A stretch of 64,000 nt of DNA from CBDBFG01 sp965204765 (GTDB lineage: Bacteria; Pseudomonadota; Alphaproteobacteria; Caedimonadales; UBA9215). How positions within the stretch are numbered: the first letter of the stretch is position 1; each line of letters begins with the position of its first letter. Made by a program: the position numbers and the translations under genes. Of the stretch, positions 53,242 through 62,471 are shown piece by piece. The stretch lies in NCBI GenBank assembly GCA_965204765.1, contig CBDBFG010000004.1:310001-374000 (forward strand), read 5' to 3'. A model generated the notes under the pieces. It saw nothing but the letters and a program-made list of their open reading frames with translations. It was not told the origin of the DNA and did not search any database.

Positions 53242-54057
53242 TCAATTAGATTGTTGTTTATTGTTTTTGCGATAATCGTGTTCTGAAAAAAGGATGCTTA
53301 CCAAATAAGATATGATTAGCAAGCTAAACATTATCCATGTAAAGCTTATAAGCAAAGCTACAGTGGTTGCTGCTATTACCATAGAGAGCAGGACTTTTTG
53401 TCTGGAAATGGTTGTGGACTTTAAGGAATAAGTTGGAATTTTACTTATTAATAAAAGCCCAGTGCATATCACTACAAATGCATAAATATAAGGGTTAAGA
53501 AATATACTGATATCGTATGCTAAATAAAGAATAAACGGTAGAAATGTAATCATAGCCCCGGCTGGTGCAGGTACCCCAACGAAAAATTTACTATTTCCAG
53601 CAGTAATTACAGGGGAACGACTAGCAGTATTGTTCTCATTGTTCAATTGTTGTCGGATATTCATAGCATTAAATCTTGCTAGCCTTAAACCCATACAGGA
53701 GGCAAAAAATATGGTGACTCCCCAGCCAAATGCGCCAAGTTCATGTAAGGATAATAAGTAAATAACAATAGCGGGGCCAACTCCGAAACTGATAAAATCT
53801 GATAGTGAATCTAACTCTGCTCCAAAATCACTAGTAGCCTTTAATAACCTTGCTATTCTGCCGTCGATGCCATCGAGAATAGCGGCTACTATAATAGCTA
53901 ACAGTGCTGCTTCAAAATTATCTAATAAGGCAAATCGTATGGATGATAATCCGGTACACAGTGCTGTTATAGTAGCAATATTAGGGATTAGTCGTACTAT
54001 GGATAAATTTTGTAAAGTTTCTTTATTAATTGATGGTTTTTTATTTTTATACATCAA
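53242..54057 (-). CDS. pssA: CDP-diacylglycerol-serine O-phosphatidyltransferase
   Basis: Makes phosphatidylserine from CDP-diacylglycerol and serine at the inner membrane. The CDP-alcohol phosphatidyltransferase motif is complete: DGIDGRIARLLKATSDFGAELDSLSD (about residues 63-88) with the DG..AR..G...D...D spacing. Several membrane segments follow. 271 aa. Its ATG overlaps the psd stop by 4 bases: both steps of phosphatidylethanolamine synthesis are encoded together. Confidence 0.95.
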   Translation of the reverse strand: MMYKNKKPSINKETLQNLSIVRLIPNIATITALCTGLSSIRFALLDNFEAALLAIIVAAILDGIDGRIARLLKATSDFGAELDSLSDFISFGVGPAIVIYLLSLHELGAFGWGVTIFFASCMGLRLARFNAMNIRQQLNNENNTASRSPVITAGNSKFFVGVPAPAGAMITFLPFILYLAYDISIFLNPYIYAFVVICTGLLLISKIPTYSLKSTTISRQKVLLSMVIAATTVALLISFTWIMFSLLIISYLVSILFSEHDYRKNNKQQSN

Positions 54058-54749
54058 ATAATTTCCCCTTGCGGCATAGATTTTTTATTATCTTGCAAAC
54101 TCGCTATTATGGTTTCACCAGCGACAGTTTTTTGGCCCACAATCACCATAGGATTAATACCTTCTGGTAGGTATATATCACATCTACTACCAAATCTGAT
54201 TAATCCAAACCTTTGTCCCGTCTTGACGGAATCATCTTTGCGTATATCACATCGAATTCTTCTGGCGATTAATCCTGCAATTTGGGTAAATATTATTTTT
54301 TCATGTTTATTAGTTTCGACAACCAAAGTTTGTCTTTCGTTATCAGTACTCGCTTTATCTAATGATGCATTAAGGAATTTACCAGGGTGATATACGCTTT
54401 TGATTATCTTACCCGATACAGGTACCCTGTTTACATGGACATTAAATACATTTAAGAAGATGCTTACCCTGGTCCAATTAGAGGATGGGTCTAGTTCTAA
54501 CTCTTCTGGAGCAGCAGAGTTTTCTACTATTGCATGCACTATGCCATCTGCTGGACTGACGATTGCCCCGTCTGTTTGCGGCACAACCCTGTTAGGGTCA
54601 CGGAAAAAATAAGCACACCACGCAGTAAAAATAAAACCAACATAACCTAGAATGCTATGCATGGCTGACAGTATTATCGAAACTAGAGCGAAAATCCCAA
54701 TAAAAATGAAACCTTCTTTATGTATTTTGGGAAAAGATAGTTGGTACAT
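54054..54749 (-). CDS. psd: Phosphatidylserine decarboxylase proenzyme
   Basis: Decarboxylates phosphatidylserine to phosphatidylethanolamine. It is the short Psd type, 231 aa, with an N-terminal membrane hairpin (about 10-45), GAIVSPADGIVHAI, FLNVFNVHVNRVPVSG and the self-cleavage site IRFGSR near residue 190, where the Ser becomes the pyruvoyl group. Coupled to pssA by a 4-base overlap. Divergent from the potDABC operon, 90 bp apart. Confidence 0.95.
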   Translation of the reverse strand: MYQLSFPKIHKEGFIFIGIFALVSIILSAMHSILGYVGFIFTAWCAYFFRDPNRVVPQTDGAIVSPADGIVHAIVENSAAPEELELDPSSNWTRVSIFLNVFNVHVNRVPVSGKIIKSVYHPGKFLNASLDKASTDNERQTLVVETNKHEKIIFTQIAGLIARRIRCDIRKDDSVKTGQRFGLIRFGSRCDIYLPEGINPMVIVGQKTVAGETIIASLQDNKKSMPQGEII

Positions 54750-54839
54750 TTGAATTCCTTGATTATTTTTACTAATTATTTAAACTTCGGTACATTATAG
54801 TAATTTAGTGTAGAGATAACAAGGGCTAAGATTTTCTGT

Positions 54840-55919
54840 ATGATTAGGGTGATTTTTCTTTTTATTGTGTTATGTAGCAGTTGCTTGGGTAATACAGAGC
54901 GTAAAGTATTAAATATTTTTATTTGGTATAACTCGATACCAGCTCAGTTGCTTAAAAAATTTGAACAAGAAACTGGAATAAAGGTAAATGTTGATTTCTA
55001 TGATAACAATAATGTACTAGAAGCAAAATTGATATCAGGTAATACAGGCTATGATATTGTAAGTCCGACGGCATGGCCTTTTGTCGCAAGGCAAGTATCC
55101 ATAGGCGTTTATCAGAAAATAAATAAAGCGTGGTTGAGCAATTATAATAATATAGATCGTACTCTATTACGCAAAATGCTTGGTGCTGATCCAGGTAATA
55201 ACTATATAGTTCCGTATTTTTGGGGCCTAGTAGCAATAGGGTATAATGCCAATAGGATTAAGGAAATTGTACCCAAAGAGCATTTAAACTCTTGGGCGTT
55301 GTTGTATAACAAAGATTTAGTAAAAAAAACCACTCACCTAAAACGAGCGGTATTAGATGATAGTATGGACGTGTTGCTAAGTTGTTTTATCTATAATAGA
55401 CTTAGGTTTTCGCAAGAATCGTTAGATATGGTGAGGGCCAATCTCAAGGGAGTGAGGCCTTATATAAAGAAATTTGCAAATAGTCTTACTCCTAATCAAC
55501 TGGTTAGTGGTGAATTAGATATTATCATGCATTGGAGTGAGTTTATATTAGAGGCAAAACGGAATCTTGCCTCCAATGTGGAGAGTGCAAATATTAAAAT
55601 AATATTACCTAAGGAAGGTACTTTGATGTGGATAGATGGACTTGCGATACCAGTTGGTGCGAAAAATGTTGCGAATGCCTATAAGTTTATAAATTTTCTT
55701 TTACGGCCTGAATCTGCGGCATATATCACTAATAATATTGGTACTGCCATTGCTGTTAGTAATAGGTCATTAATAAAAAAAGAGATAAGGGAAAATAAAG
55801 TAATTTTTCCTGATAAAGAATATATGCAAAAGGTATTTCTGCCAGAAATTAAATCTTTAAGTTTTCAACGTAAGATATCCAGATGTTTTACAGCCATTGT
55901 AGCCAATAGAGGGTCGTAA
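54840..55919 (+). CDS. potD: Spermidine/putrescine ABC transporter, periplasmic binding protein
   Basis: 359 aa. Signal peptide MIRVIFLFIVLCSSCLGNTE, then KVLNIFIWYNSIPAQLLKKFEQETGIKVNVDFYDNN, the PotD/PotF start. YDIVSPTAWPFVARQ and MWIDGLAIPVGAKNVANAYKFINFLL are typical. A Cys pair at the leader end is not a canonical lipobox. First gene of potD-potA-potB-potC. Confidence 0.92.
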   Translation: MIRVIFLFIVLCSSCLGNTERKVLNIFIWYNSIPAQLLKKFEQETGIKVNVDFYDNNNVLEAKLISGNTGYDIVSPTAWPFVARQVSIGVYQKINKAWLSNYNNIDRTLLRKMLGADPGNNYIVPYFWGLVAIGYNANRIKEIVPKEHLNSWALLYNKDLVKKTTHLKRAVLDDSMDVLLSCFIYNRLRFSQESLDMVRANLKGVRPYIKKFANSLTPNQLVSGELDIIMHWSEFILEAKRNLASNVESANIKIILPKEGTLMWIDGLAIPVGAKNVANAYKFINFLLRPESAAYITNNIGTAIAVSNRSLIKKEIRENKVIFPDKEYMQKVFLPEIKSLSFQRKISRCFTAIVANRGS

Positions 55920-55921
55920 TT

Positions 55922-57058
55922 ATGAACACTAAGCAAAAGAATTTTTTAGAACCCTGGCAAAATCAAGATGCCGCGCCATATATACAAATTAAAAATGTAA
56001 CTAAAAATTACGATGGTCATAATGCGTTAAAAAATTTTTCTTTAGATATATACAAGGGAGAGCTATTTTCCGTGTTAGGGCCCTCAGGGTGTGGTAAAAC
56101 TACGTTATTAAGAATATTGGCTGGTTTTGAATCATTGACCAAAGGTAGCGTGCATCTTGATGGTGTAGATATTACTGAAACGCCACCTTATGAAAGACCT
56201 GTTAATATGATGTTTCAATCATATGCATTATTTCCTCATATGACAGTTGAACAAAATGTAGCATTTGGTTTGCAACAAGAGGGTTATGGTAAAGACGAAA
56301 TTAGAGCAAGAGTAAGTTCTATGTTACATGTTGTGCATATGAATAGATTTGCTAGTCGTAAGCCACATCAGTTATCTGGAGGACAAAAACAAAGGGTAGC
56401 TTTAGCCAGATGTCTAGTAAAAAAACCAAAGTTGGTTTTGTTAGATGAGCCATTAGCAGCGCTAGACAGACAACTACGTGAAAAAACCCAATTTGAATTA
56501 GTGAATATTCAGGAAAAATTAGGTGTTACTTTCGTGATGGTTACTCATGATCAGGAAGAGGCAATGACTATGTCGTCGCGAATTGGCGTAATGGAAGATG
56601 GTCGTATGCGCCAAATTGGTTCTCCAAAAGAAATATATGAGTATCCTCATTCGCGATATGTAGCGAATTTTATTGGAGATATGAATGTTTTTGAAGGCAT
56701 AGTAAAGGAAGAGGAGGCGGATCATTTACTGGTGCAATCTAATGAATCTGGGTGTGATATTTACATCTCGCATGGTAGCCAAGTTACACTAGGTAGTAGT
56801 ATTGCGGTGGCTATTCGTCCCGAGAAAATAATGCTGACGAAGACTGCAAGAGAGACGACGCGCAATTCTTGCAAAGGAGTCGTGGTGGAAATAGCTTATT
56901 TAGGCGATGTATCCATATATCATATACGATTGGATTCTGGGAAAAAAGTGTTAGCTAGTATTGCCAATCAAGTGCGAGTGGCAGAGATGCCAATAAATTG
57001 GGATGACGAGGTATATTTGTACTGGAGACCAGACAGTGGCATCATTCTGTCAGACTAA
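55922..57058 (+). CDS. potA: Spermidine/putrescine ABC transporter, ATPase
   Basis: 378 aa, with Walker A GPSGCGKTT (about 51-59), Q-loop MFQSYALFPHMT, signature LSGGQKQRVALARCL (about 151-165), Walker B LVLLDEPLAALD and switch His in VTHDQEEAMTMSS, followed by a TOBE regulatory domain (about 280-378). It starts 3 bases after potD with a ribosome site within the potD end. Confidence 0.95.
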   Translation: MNTKQKNFLEPWQNQDAAPYIQIKNVTKNYDGHNALKNFSLDIYKGELFSVLGPSGCGKTTLLRILAGFESLTKGSVHLDGVDITETPPYERPVNMMFQSYALFPHMTVEQNVAFGLQQEGYGKDEIRARVSSMLHVVHMNRFASRKPHQLSGGQKQRVALARCLVKKPKLVLLDEPLAALDRQLREKTQFELVNIQEKLGVTFVMVTHDQEEAMTMSSRIGVMEDGRMRQIGSPKEIYEYPHSRYVANFIGDMNVFEGIVKEEEADHLLVQSNESGCDIYISHGSQVTLGSSIAVAIRPEKIMLTKTARETTRNSCKGVVVEIAYLGDVSIYHIRLDSGKKVLASIANQVRVAEMPINWDDEVYLYWRPDSGIILSD

Positions 57059-57138
57059 CAGATAGAGATTTGTGTATTATGTTATATATTATTTTTTCTG
57101 TCAGAATATTCACTATTGTAAGAGGATGGAGAGAAATT

Positions 57139-57162
57139 ATGATACAAATCGGGGAAGAATAG
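57139..57162 (+). CDS. Possible 7-codon leader ORF before potB
   Basis: ATG ATA CAA ATC GGG GAA GAA TAG, preceded by GGATGGAGAG, a stronger ribosome site than potB's own. It ends 9 bases before the potB ATG, so ribosomes finishing here could re-initiate at potB. It may be chance. Confidence 0.2.
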   Translation: MIQIGEE

Positions 57163-57171
57163 TTTATTCAT

Positions 57172-58140
57172 ATGGATAAGAAAAGATCATATCAATATTT
57201 TACTAGCTATAATTTTTCTTTTTCTTTGCTTAGAAAAATGTTAAGCAGATTTGTCGTTGTATTTGTGCCATATGGATGGCATATAATCTTTTTTTTAATT
57301 CCATTTTTACTGATCTTTAAACTATCGTTCGCAGAAAGCATTATCGGTTCACCACCTTATAAAGATATCATAAATTTTCTGGATAATGCAGTGATCAATA
57401 TAAGGTTAAATCTGGAAAATTACCTTTGGATTTTTGAGGAAGAATTTTATAGACAGTCATATTTTGAATCCTTAAAGATTGCATCAATGGCGACGGTTAT
57501 TTGTGTGCTGATAGGTTATCCAATTGCTTATGGTATTACCCAGGTGAATAGGCAGTATAGGACAATATTGCTGATGTTGATTATGTTGCCTTTTTGGACT
57601 TCTTTCTTGATTAGAGTTTATGCCTGGATAGGGATATTAAGTGATAATGGATTATTGAATAATGCGTTGTTGTATTGTGGGGTGATTGATTCTCCTTTGT
57701 CGTTAATGGGTAATGATTTAGGTATTATGATAGGACTGGTTTATTCTTATATTCCTTTTATGGTGCTGCCTTTATATTCATCACTAGAAAAAATAAGTAA
57801 TATATACCTTGAGGCTGCTTATGATTTGGGATGTTATCCGGTAAAAGCATTTTTTTATATTATTATTCCCTTGTCTTATCGCGGATTAATCGGTGGATCT
57901 ATGTTAGTGATGATTCCATCAGTAGGTGAATTTGTTATTCCGGCTTTGCTTGGTGGGTCAGATTCGATAATGATCGGTAAAGTGCTGTGGAATGAGTTTT
58001 TTACAAATCATGATTGGCCGTTAGCATCTAGCCTGGTGGTTGCGATGTTTTTTGTATTATTTTTACCAATACTACTGTGCCACAATATATTTTCTCCTGA
58101 TTTAAGAAGAGAGAGAGCAAATAATGAAAACAAGAAATAA
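57172..58140 (+). CDS. potB: Spermidine/putrescine ABC transporter, permease PotB
   Basis: 322 aa with six membrane segments and a longer than usual N-terminal cytosolic part and first periplasmic loop (residues about 55-95). The EAA loop that contacts PotA is EAAYDLGCYPVKAFFYIIIPLS (about 217-238). It overlaps potC by 17 bases; separated from potA by 113 bp. Confidence 0.93.
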   Translation: MDKKRSYQYFTSYNFSFSLLRKMLSRFVVVFVPYGWHIIFFLIPFLLIFKLSFAESIIGSPPYKDIINFLDNAVINIRLNLENYLWIFEEEFYRQSYFESLKIASMATVICVLIGYPIAYGITQVNRQYRTILLMLIMLPFWTSFLIRVYAWIGILSDNGLLNNALLYCGVIDSPLSLMGNDLGIMIGLVYSYIPFMVLPLYSSLEKISNIYLEAAYDLGCYPVKAFFYIIIPLSYRGLIGGSMLVMIPSVGEFVIPALLGGSDSIMIGKVLWNEFFTNHDWPLASSLVVAMFFVLFLPILLCHNIFSPDLRRERANNENKK

Positions 58141-58939
58141 TTTTTTATTTATATTTTTATTTTTTGGGTATGCATTTTTATATATCCCAATAGTAACCGT
58201 GATTTTATTTTCATTTAATGAGTCTAAGATTGTGACATCTTGGAGCGGATTATCGGTGAAATGGTATATCAAGCTTTTTCAGAATGAAAGTATCATGCAT
58301 GCGGCATGGTTATCGCTAAAAATTGCGTTTATTACCGCCTTGATAGCTATTATTATCGGCACTTTAGCAGCCATTGTAATGGTTAGGTTTCGTACGTTTA
58401 AGGGACGTAAGTTTTTTAATAGTATTGTGACAGCCCCTTTGTTAATGCCTGATGTAATAGTGGGTTTTGCTTTGTTGATGTTCTTTATTAGCACCTATCA
58501 AATATTTGGCTGGCCTGCTAATAACGGATTTACTACAATTGTGATAGGACATGTTACTATGGCTATTGCTTATGTCATTTTAATAGTAAGGTCGCGACTA
58601 TTAGAAATAGATTTATCCCTAGAGGAAGCGGCCCTAGACCTTGGTGCTAGACCGGCTAAAGTATTTCTTAAAATTACTTTACCGATAATTATGCCCTCTA
58701 TCGCTTCCGGGGGATTATTAGCATTTACTTTGTCTTTTGATGATGTAATTTTAGCTAGTTTTTTAAGTGGTCCTGGATATTCTACGCTACCTATGGTAAT
58801 TTTCTCTAGTATTAGGTATGGGGTTACTCCAGAGATTAATGCTTTGTCCACTATTTTTCTTACTATTGTGGCAATAGGTGTTACAATAGCTGGGGTATTT
58901 ATACACAAACGTCAATATGATAAGCGAGGTACGCAATGA
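58124..58939 (+). CDS. potC: Spermidine/putrescine ABC transporter, permease PotC
   Basis: 271 aa with six membrane segments; EAA loop EEAALDLGARPAKVFLKITLPIIMP (about 165-189). N-terminus FLFIFLFFGYAFLYIPIVTVILFSFNESK is typical for PotC. Its stop overlaps the mipZ start by 4 bases. Confidence 0.94.
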   Translation: MKTRNNFLFIFLFFGYAFLYIPIVTVILFSFNESKIVTSWSGLSVKWYIKLFQNESIMHAAWLSLKIAFITALIAIIIGTLAAIVMVRFRTFKGRKFFNSIVTAPLLMPDVIVGFALLMFFISTYQIFGWPANNGFTTIVIGHVTMAIAYVILIVRSRLLEIDLSLEEAALDLGARPAKVFLKITLPIIMPSIASGGLLAFTLSFDDVILASFLSGPGYSTLPMVIFSSIRYGVTPEINALSTIFLTIVAIGVTIAGVFIHKRQYDKRGTQ

Positions 58940-59784
58940 CCGTGGGTAATGCAAGAGCACAACAAGATAAAAGTAACGTTATTGTAATTGGTAATGAAAA
59001 GGGCGGTACTGGTAAATCAACGGTATCAATGCATTTGGTGGTGTATTTATTACGATTGGGGTTTAAAGTTGGTACTATTGATATAGATGCTCGACAGGGG
59101 ACATTAAGTAGATATGTGAACAATAGAGAAAAATTTTGTGCCAAATCTAAGATTGATTTAGAAATTCCTATACATTATGCAATCTATAAAAGTGAGAACA
59201 TGAATATAGAAAAGGCTAGGGAAGAAGAAGAAAGTAAACTATTAAAAGCTATACAACAATTATCTAGCTGTGATTTTGTGATTATTGATACTCCCGGTAC
59301 GGATAGTTTTTTATCTAGGGTTGCGCACTCTTATGCTGATTTATTAATCACTCCCCTTAATGATAGCTTCATAGATTTAGATGTTTTGGGCACAGTCGAT
59401 CCAGATACTGGTGATATTATCAAACCTAGTCAGTATGCCGAGATGGTTTGGGAACAAAAAAAACAAAAGGCATTGCGCCGCGAGAATACATTTGCGTGGA
59501 TAGTCATGAGAAATAGATTAAGCAATTTGTATGCTAAAAATAAAGAAGACATGCATAAATCTTTGCAAGCTTTATCAAAAAGAATAGGTTTTCAAACGGT
59601 GCAAGGGTTCAGTGAGCGGGTGATTTTTAGAGAATTATTTCTTAAAGGTCTGACAGTAATTGACTTGCCAAAGATCGGTGGCAGTATGTCTATGTCTCAC
59701 GTGGCTGCAAGACAAGAATTAAGGAACTTACTAAGCGTAATCAAGTTACCAAAAGTGCAATCTAAGCTTGATATGGCTGGCTAG
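58936..59784 (+). CDS. mipZ: MipZ-like division-plane positioning ATPase (ParA superfamily)
   Basis: In Caulobacter MipZ forms a gradient from ParB at the poles and blocks FtsZ polymerisation there. The 282-aa protein has the deviant Walker A NEKGGTGKST (residues 18-27), IDIDARQGTLSRYVNNR, Walker B VIIDTPGTDSFLSRVAH (about 115-131) and PLNDSFIDLDVLG, which separate MipZ from chromosomal ParA/MinD. It overlaps potC by 4 bases, so it is translated with the polyamine operon, an unexpected neighbour; ParB is not in the window. Confidence 0.92.
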   Translation: MTVGNARAQQDKSNVIVIGNEKGGTGKSTVSMHLVVYLLRLGFKVGTIDIDARQGTLSRYVNNREKFCAKSKIDLEIPIHYAIYKSENMNIEKAREEEESKLLKAIQQLSSCDFVIIDTPGTDSFLSRVAHSYADLLITPLNDSFIDLDVLGTVDPDTGDIIKPSQYAEMVWEQKKQKALRRENTFAWIVMRNRLSNLYAKNKEDMHKSLQALSKRIGFQTVQGFSERVIFRELFLKGLTVIDLPKIGGSMSMSHVAARQELRNLLSVIKLPKVQSKLDMAG

Positions 59785-59787
59785 TTC

Positions 59788-59955
59788 ATTGATTTTTTGT
59801 ATTCTATAACTGCTTACTATTTTTTTGTAACTGGTTTGTTTGAACAATTATAATGGCTAATTTATGAATTTTTTACGTTCTGTAACTGCAATTAGTTTTT
59901 TTACTATTTTAAGTAGAATAACTGGCTTTTTTCGAACAATTATAATGGCTAATTT
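59788..59955 (+). repeat. Degenerate tandem duplication of the 5' end of murJ
   Basis: The 76 bp before the murJ ATG (59788-59863) resemble the first about 92 bp of murJ (59864-59955): a start like GATTTTTTGTATTCTATAAC, then AACTGG..., then 22 identical bases (GAACAATTATAATGGCTAAT... at 59842-59863 and 59934-59955, 92 bp apart). The upstream copy has a deletion of about 15 bp and stop codons. The ATG of murJ lies exactly at the junction. Confidence 0.8.
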
Positions 59956-61399
59956 TGTAGGCGCAGGGGCAATGGCTGATGCCTTAATAATAGCCATAAA
60001 ATTTCCGAGTGTTATGCGGCGTATTTTCGCCGAAGGTGCATTTAATTCAGCTTTTGTTCCTACATTTTCTGGTATGTTGGCTAGTGGTAATAAACAACAA
60101 GCAAAAAGTTATGCCGAGAATATTCTAGCAATACTAGTGCTAACATTATCAGTGTTAATTATCTTAGTCGAATTATTTATGCCGAGTATTTTAAAGGTTA
60201 TAATTCCTGGTTTTATTAATACCCCAGATAGAATGCATTATGCAATCGAGTTTACCAGAATCACATTTCCATTTATTTTATTTATTTCTATCTGTGCTTT
60301 GTTTAGCGGTATTTTAAATTCTATGGAAAAATTTTCTTGTGCTGCTTCTTCTCCTATGGTTGGTAGTTTAGTTATTATAGCGGTGTTCTTTTTGATCAAA
60401 GGGCACATGATTAGTCATGCCAAGGCGTTTGCTGTTTGTATAGCCATTGGCGGTTTGGCACAATCGTTGTGGGTTTTTATTCCAGTATTACGAAGTGGTA
60501 TGCAAGTGAAAATATGTTGGCCTACTATTACTCCAGAAACCAAAAAGTTTTTTAAATTAATTGTTCCAGTCGCGGCTGGTGCAGGTGTAGTACAGCTAAA
60601 TATTTTTATTGATATGATGATAGCGTCTTTTTTGGATTCTGGCGGTATTTCATATCTTGAATATGCCGATAGACTAAATCAGTTACCATTAAGCACTATA
60701 GGTGTGGCGATGGGTACTGCTCTTTTACCGATTTTGTCCAAGCAAATCAGGAAAAAAGACTATTTACAAGCCATTGAAACGCAAAATATGGCTGTGCAAT
60801 ATGGGCTGGTCTTTGTGATACCCGCTATGTTGGGATTGTTTATTTTTTCTGGCCCAATAGTACAAGCAATATATCTACATGGTAAATTATCGATTGCTGA
60901 TATAAAACAAATAGCCATGACTTTACAGGCTTTTGCGGCTGGATTGCCAGCATATATTCTAATAAAGATTTTTAATAGTGCGTTTTTCGCAAATGAAGAT
61001 ACTAAAACCCCAGTAAAAGTAGCTTTGTGCTCAATGGTAATTAATGTGATAATGAATTTATGGTTGATGCGCTACTGGCATCACGTTGGTATTGCGCTGT
61101 CTACTGCTATTTCTGCGTGGATCAACTATTTGCTGTTAAAATATTATTTGGTTAAAGATTTTAATTTTAGGTTTGTAGCAAGTTTCCAGCAATTCTTGTT
61201 CAAACTTGGGGTAGTTAACCTGCTACTGGCCTTGGTAATGATAATGATAAAATATTATGTGTGGGAGTGGTTGATTCTAAGTATTCATCCTACTGTTGCT
61301 ATATTATTGATTATTTTAGCGGCAAAATTAATATACATAGCACTAGCGATTTATGCCAAAATTGTTAATAGCAAAGATATAAACTTATATGAAATATAG
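59864..61399 (+). CDS. murJ: Lipid II flippase MurJ (MviN)
   Basis: Flips lipid II across the inner membrane for peptidoglycan synthesis. 511 aa, about 14 membrane segments. SFFTILSRITGFFRTIIMANFVGAGAMADALIIAIKFPSVMRRIFAEGAFNSAFVP is the family's N-terminal part, with the central-cavity Arg residues (R18, R24, R52-type). The start ATG is the only one that gives a full first helix. It ends inside the trpS start region. Confidence 0.95.
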   Translation: MNFLRSVTAISFFTILSRITGFFRTIIMANFVGAGAMADALIIAIKFPSVMRRIFAEGAFNSAFVPTFSGMLASGNKQQAKSYAENILAILVLTLSVLIILVELFMPSILKVIIPGFINTPDRMHYAIEFTRITFPFILFISICALFSGILNSMEKFSCAASSPMVGSLVIIAVFFLIKGHMISHAKAFAVCIAIGGLAQSLWVFIPVLRSGMQVKICWPTITPETKKFFKLIVPVAAGAGVVQLNIFIDMMIASFLDSGGISYLEYADRLNQLPLSTIGVAMGTALLPILSKQIRKKDYLQAIETQNMAVQYGLVFVIPAMLGLFIFSGPIVQAIYLHGKLSIADIKQIAMTLQAFAAGLPAYILIKIFNSAFFANEDTKTPVKVALCSMVINVIMNLWLMRYWHHVGIALSTAISAWINYLLLKYYLVKDFNFRFVASFQQFLFKLGVVNLLLALVMIMIKYYVWEWLILSIHPTVAILLIILAAKLIYIALAIYAKIVNSKDINLYEI

Positions 61400-61409
61400 G
61401 ACCGGCGTT

Positions 61410-62414
61410 ATGGTAAAGAAGAGTATTTTTTCTGGTGTTCAGCCTTCGAATAACCTTACTATTGGTAATTATATAGGGGCGATAAAAAATTGGGTAAGTT
61501 TGCAACACGATTATGATTCTATTTTTTGTATAGTAAATTTGCACGCCATTACAGTAGCGCAAAACCCCAAAGAGTTGTATGACAATACTTTGGCAACAGC
61601 AGCGACATATTTAGCATGTGGTATAGATTATAAAAGCAATCCTATCATTATACAAAGCGATATTAATGAGCATGCGGAACTAGGTTGGATTCTTGGGTGT
61701 ATGACTCCAATGGGTTGGCTATCAAGAATGACGCAGTTTAAGGATAAATCAGGCAAAAATAAAGAGAAGGTTGGCATGGGTTTGTTTGCTTATCCTGCTT
61801 TAATGGCGGCGGATATTTTATTGTATAATACTACCCATGTGCCCGTGGGTGACGATCAGAAACAACATATTGAAATGGCGAGAGATTTAGCACAATCTTT
61901 TAATAATAGGTATGGAATAGATCATTTTACCATTCCTGAACCATTAATTGTGCATGAAGGGGCTAGAATTATGAGTTTGCGTGACGGTACAAAGAAAATG
62001 AGCAAATCTGATCCTTCCGAGATGTCCAGGATACTGCTAGCTGACAGCAAAGAAGAAATAGTGATGAAAATTAGAAAAGCTAAAACAGACAATGAGTTAT
62101 TACCAGATAGTTTAGAACAACTGCATGCTAGGGTAGAAGCAAAAAATCTATTAACTATATTTGCGACATTTAGCGATTTATCGTTAGTGGATACGGTTAA
62201 TAAGTTTGCAGGCCAAGAATTTTCATATTTAAAAAATCAATTAACAGATTTACTTGTTGAGAAAATCTCACCTATTACAGAAAAAATAAATTTATATTTA
62301 AGCGATAAAAGTGAATTGGCTAATATTCTGCAATCTGGTCTTGATAGGGTACGGCCCATAGCACGTGATAATATATTAAAAACCAAGGAAATAGTAGGTC
62401 TTGCTAGATTTTAA
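61410..62414 (+). CDS. trpS: Tryptophanyl-tRNA synthetase
   Basis: Charges tRNA-Trp. Class I motifs: the HIGH-equivalent PSNNLTIGNYIGAI (about 12-25) and KMSKSDPSE (about 196-204); GDDQKQHIEMARDLA also typical. I start at ATG 61410, with AGGA 8 bases upstream; ATG 61389 would add seven residues (MKYRTGV) before the conserved MVKKSIFSG and overlap murJ by 11 bases. Confidence 0.95.
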   Translation: MVKKSIFSGVQPSNNLTIGNYIGAIKNWVSLQHDYDSIFCIVNLHAITVAQNPKELYDNTLATAATYLACGIDYKSNPIIIQSDINEHAELGWILGCMTPMGWLSRMTQFKDKSGKNKEKVGMGLFAYPALMAADILLYNTTHVPVGDDQKQHIEMARDLAQSFNNRYGIDHFTIPEPLIVHEGARIMSLRDGTKKMSKSDPSEMSRILLADSKEEIVMKIRKAKTDNELLPDSLEQLHARVEAKNLLTIFATFSDLSLVDTVNKFAGQEFSYLKNQLTDLLVEKISPITEKINLYLSDKSELANILQSGLDRVRPIARDNILKTKEIVGLARF

Positions 62415-62471
62415 TAGTATTGTGAAACCATGTAAATACAAATTAAGTATAGCATTAATACAAGTTTTAAG

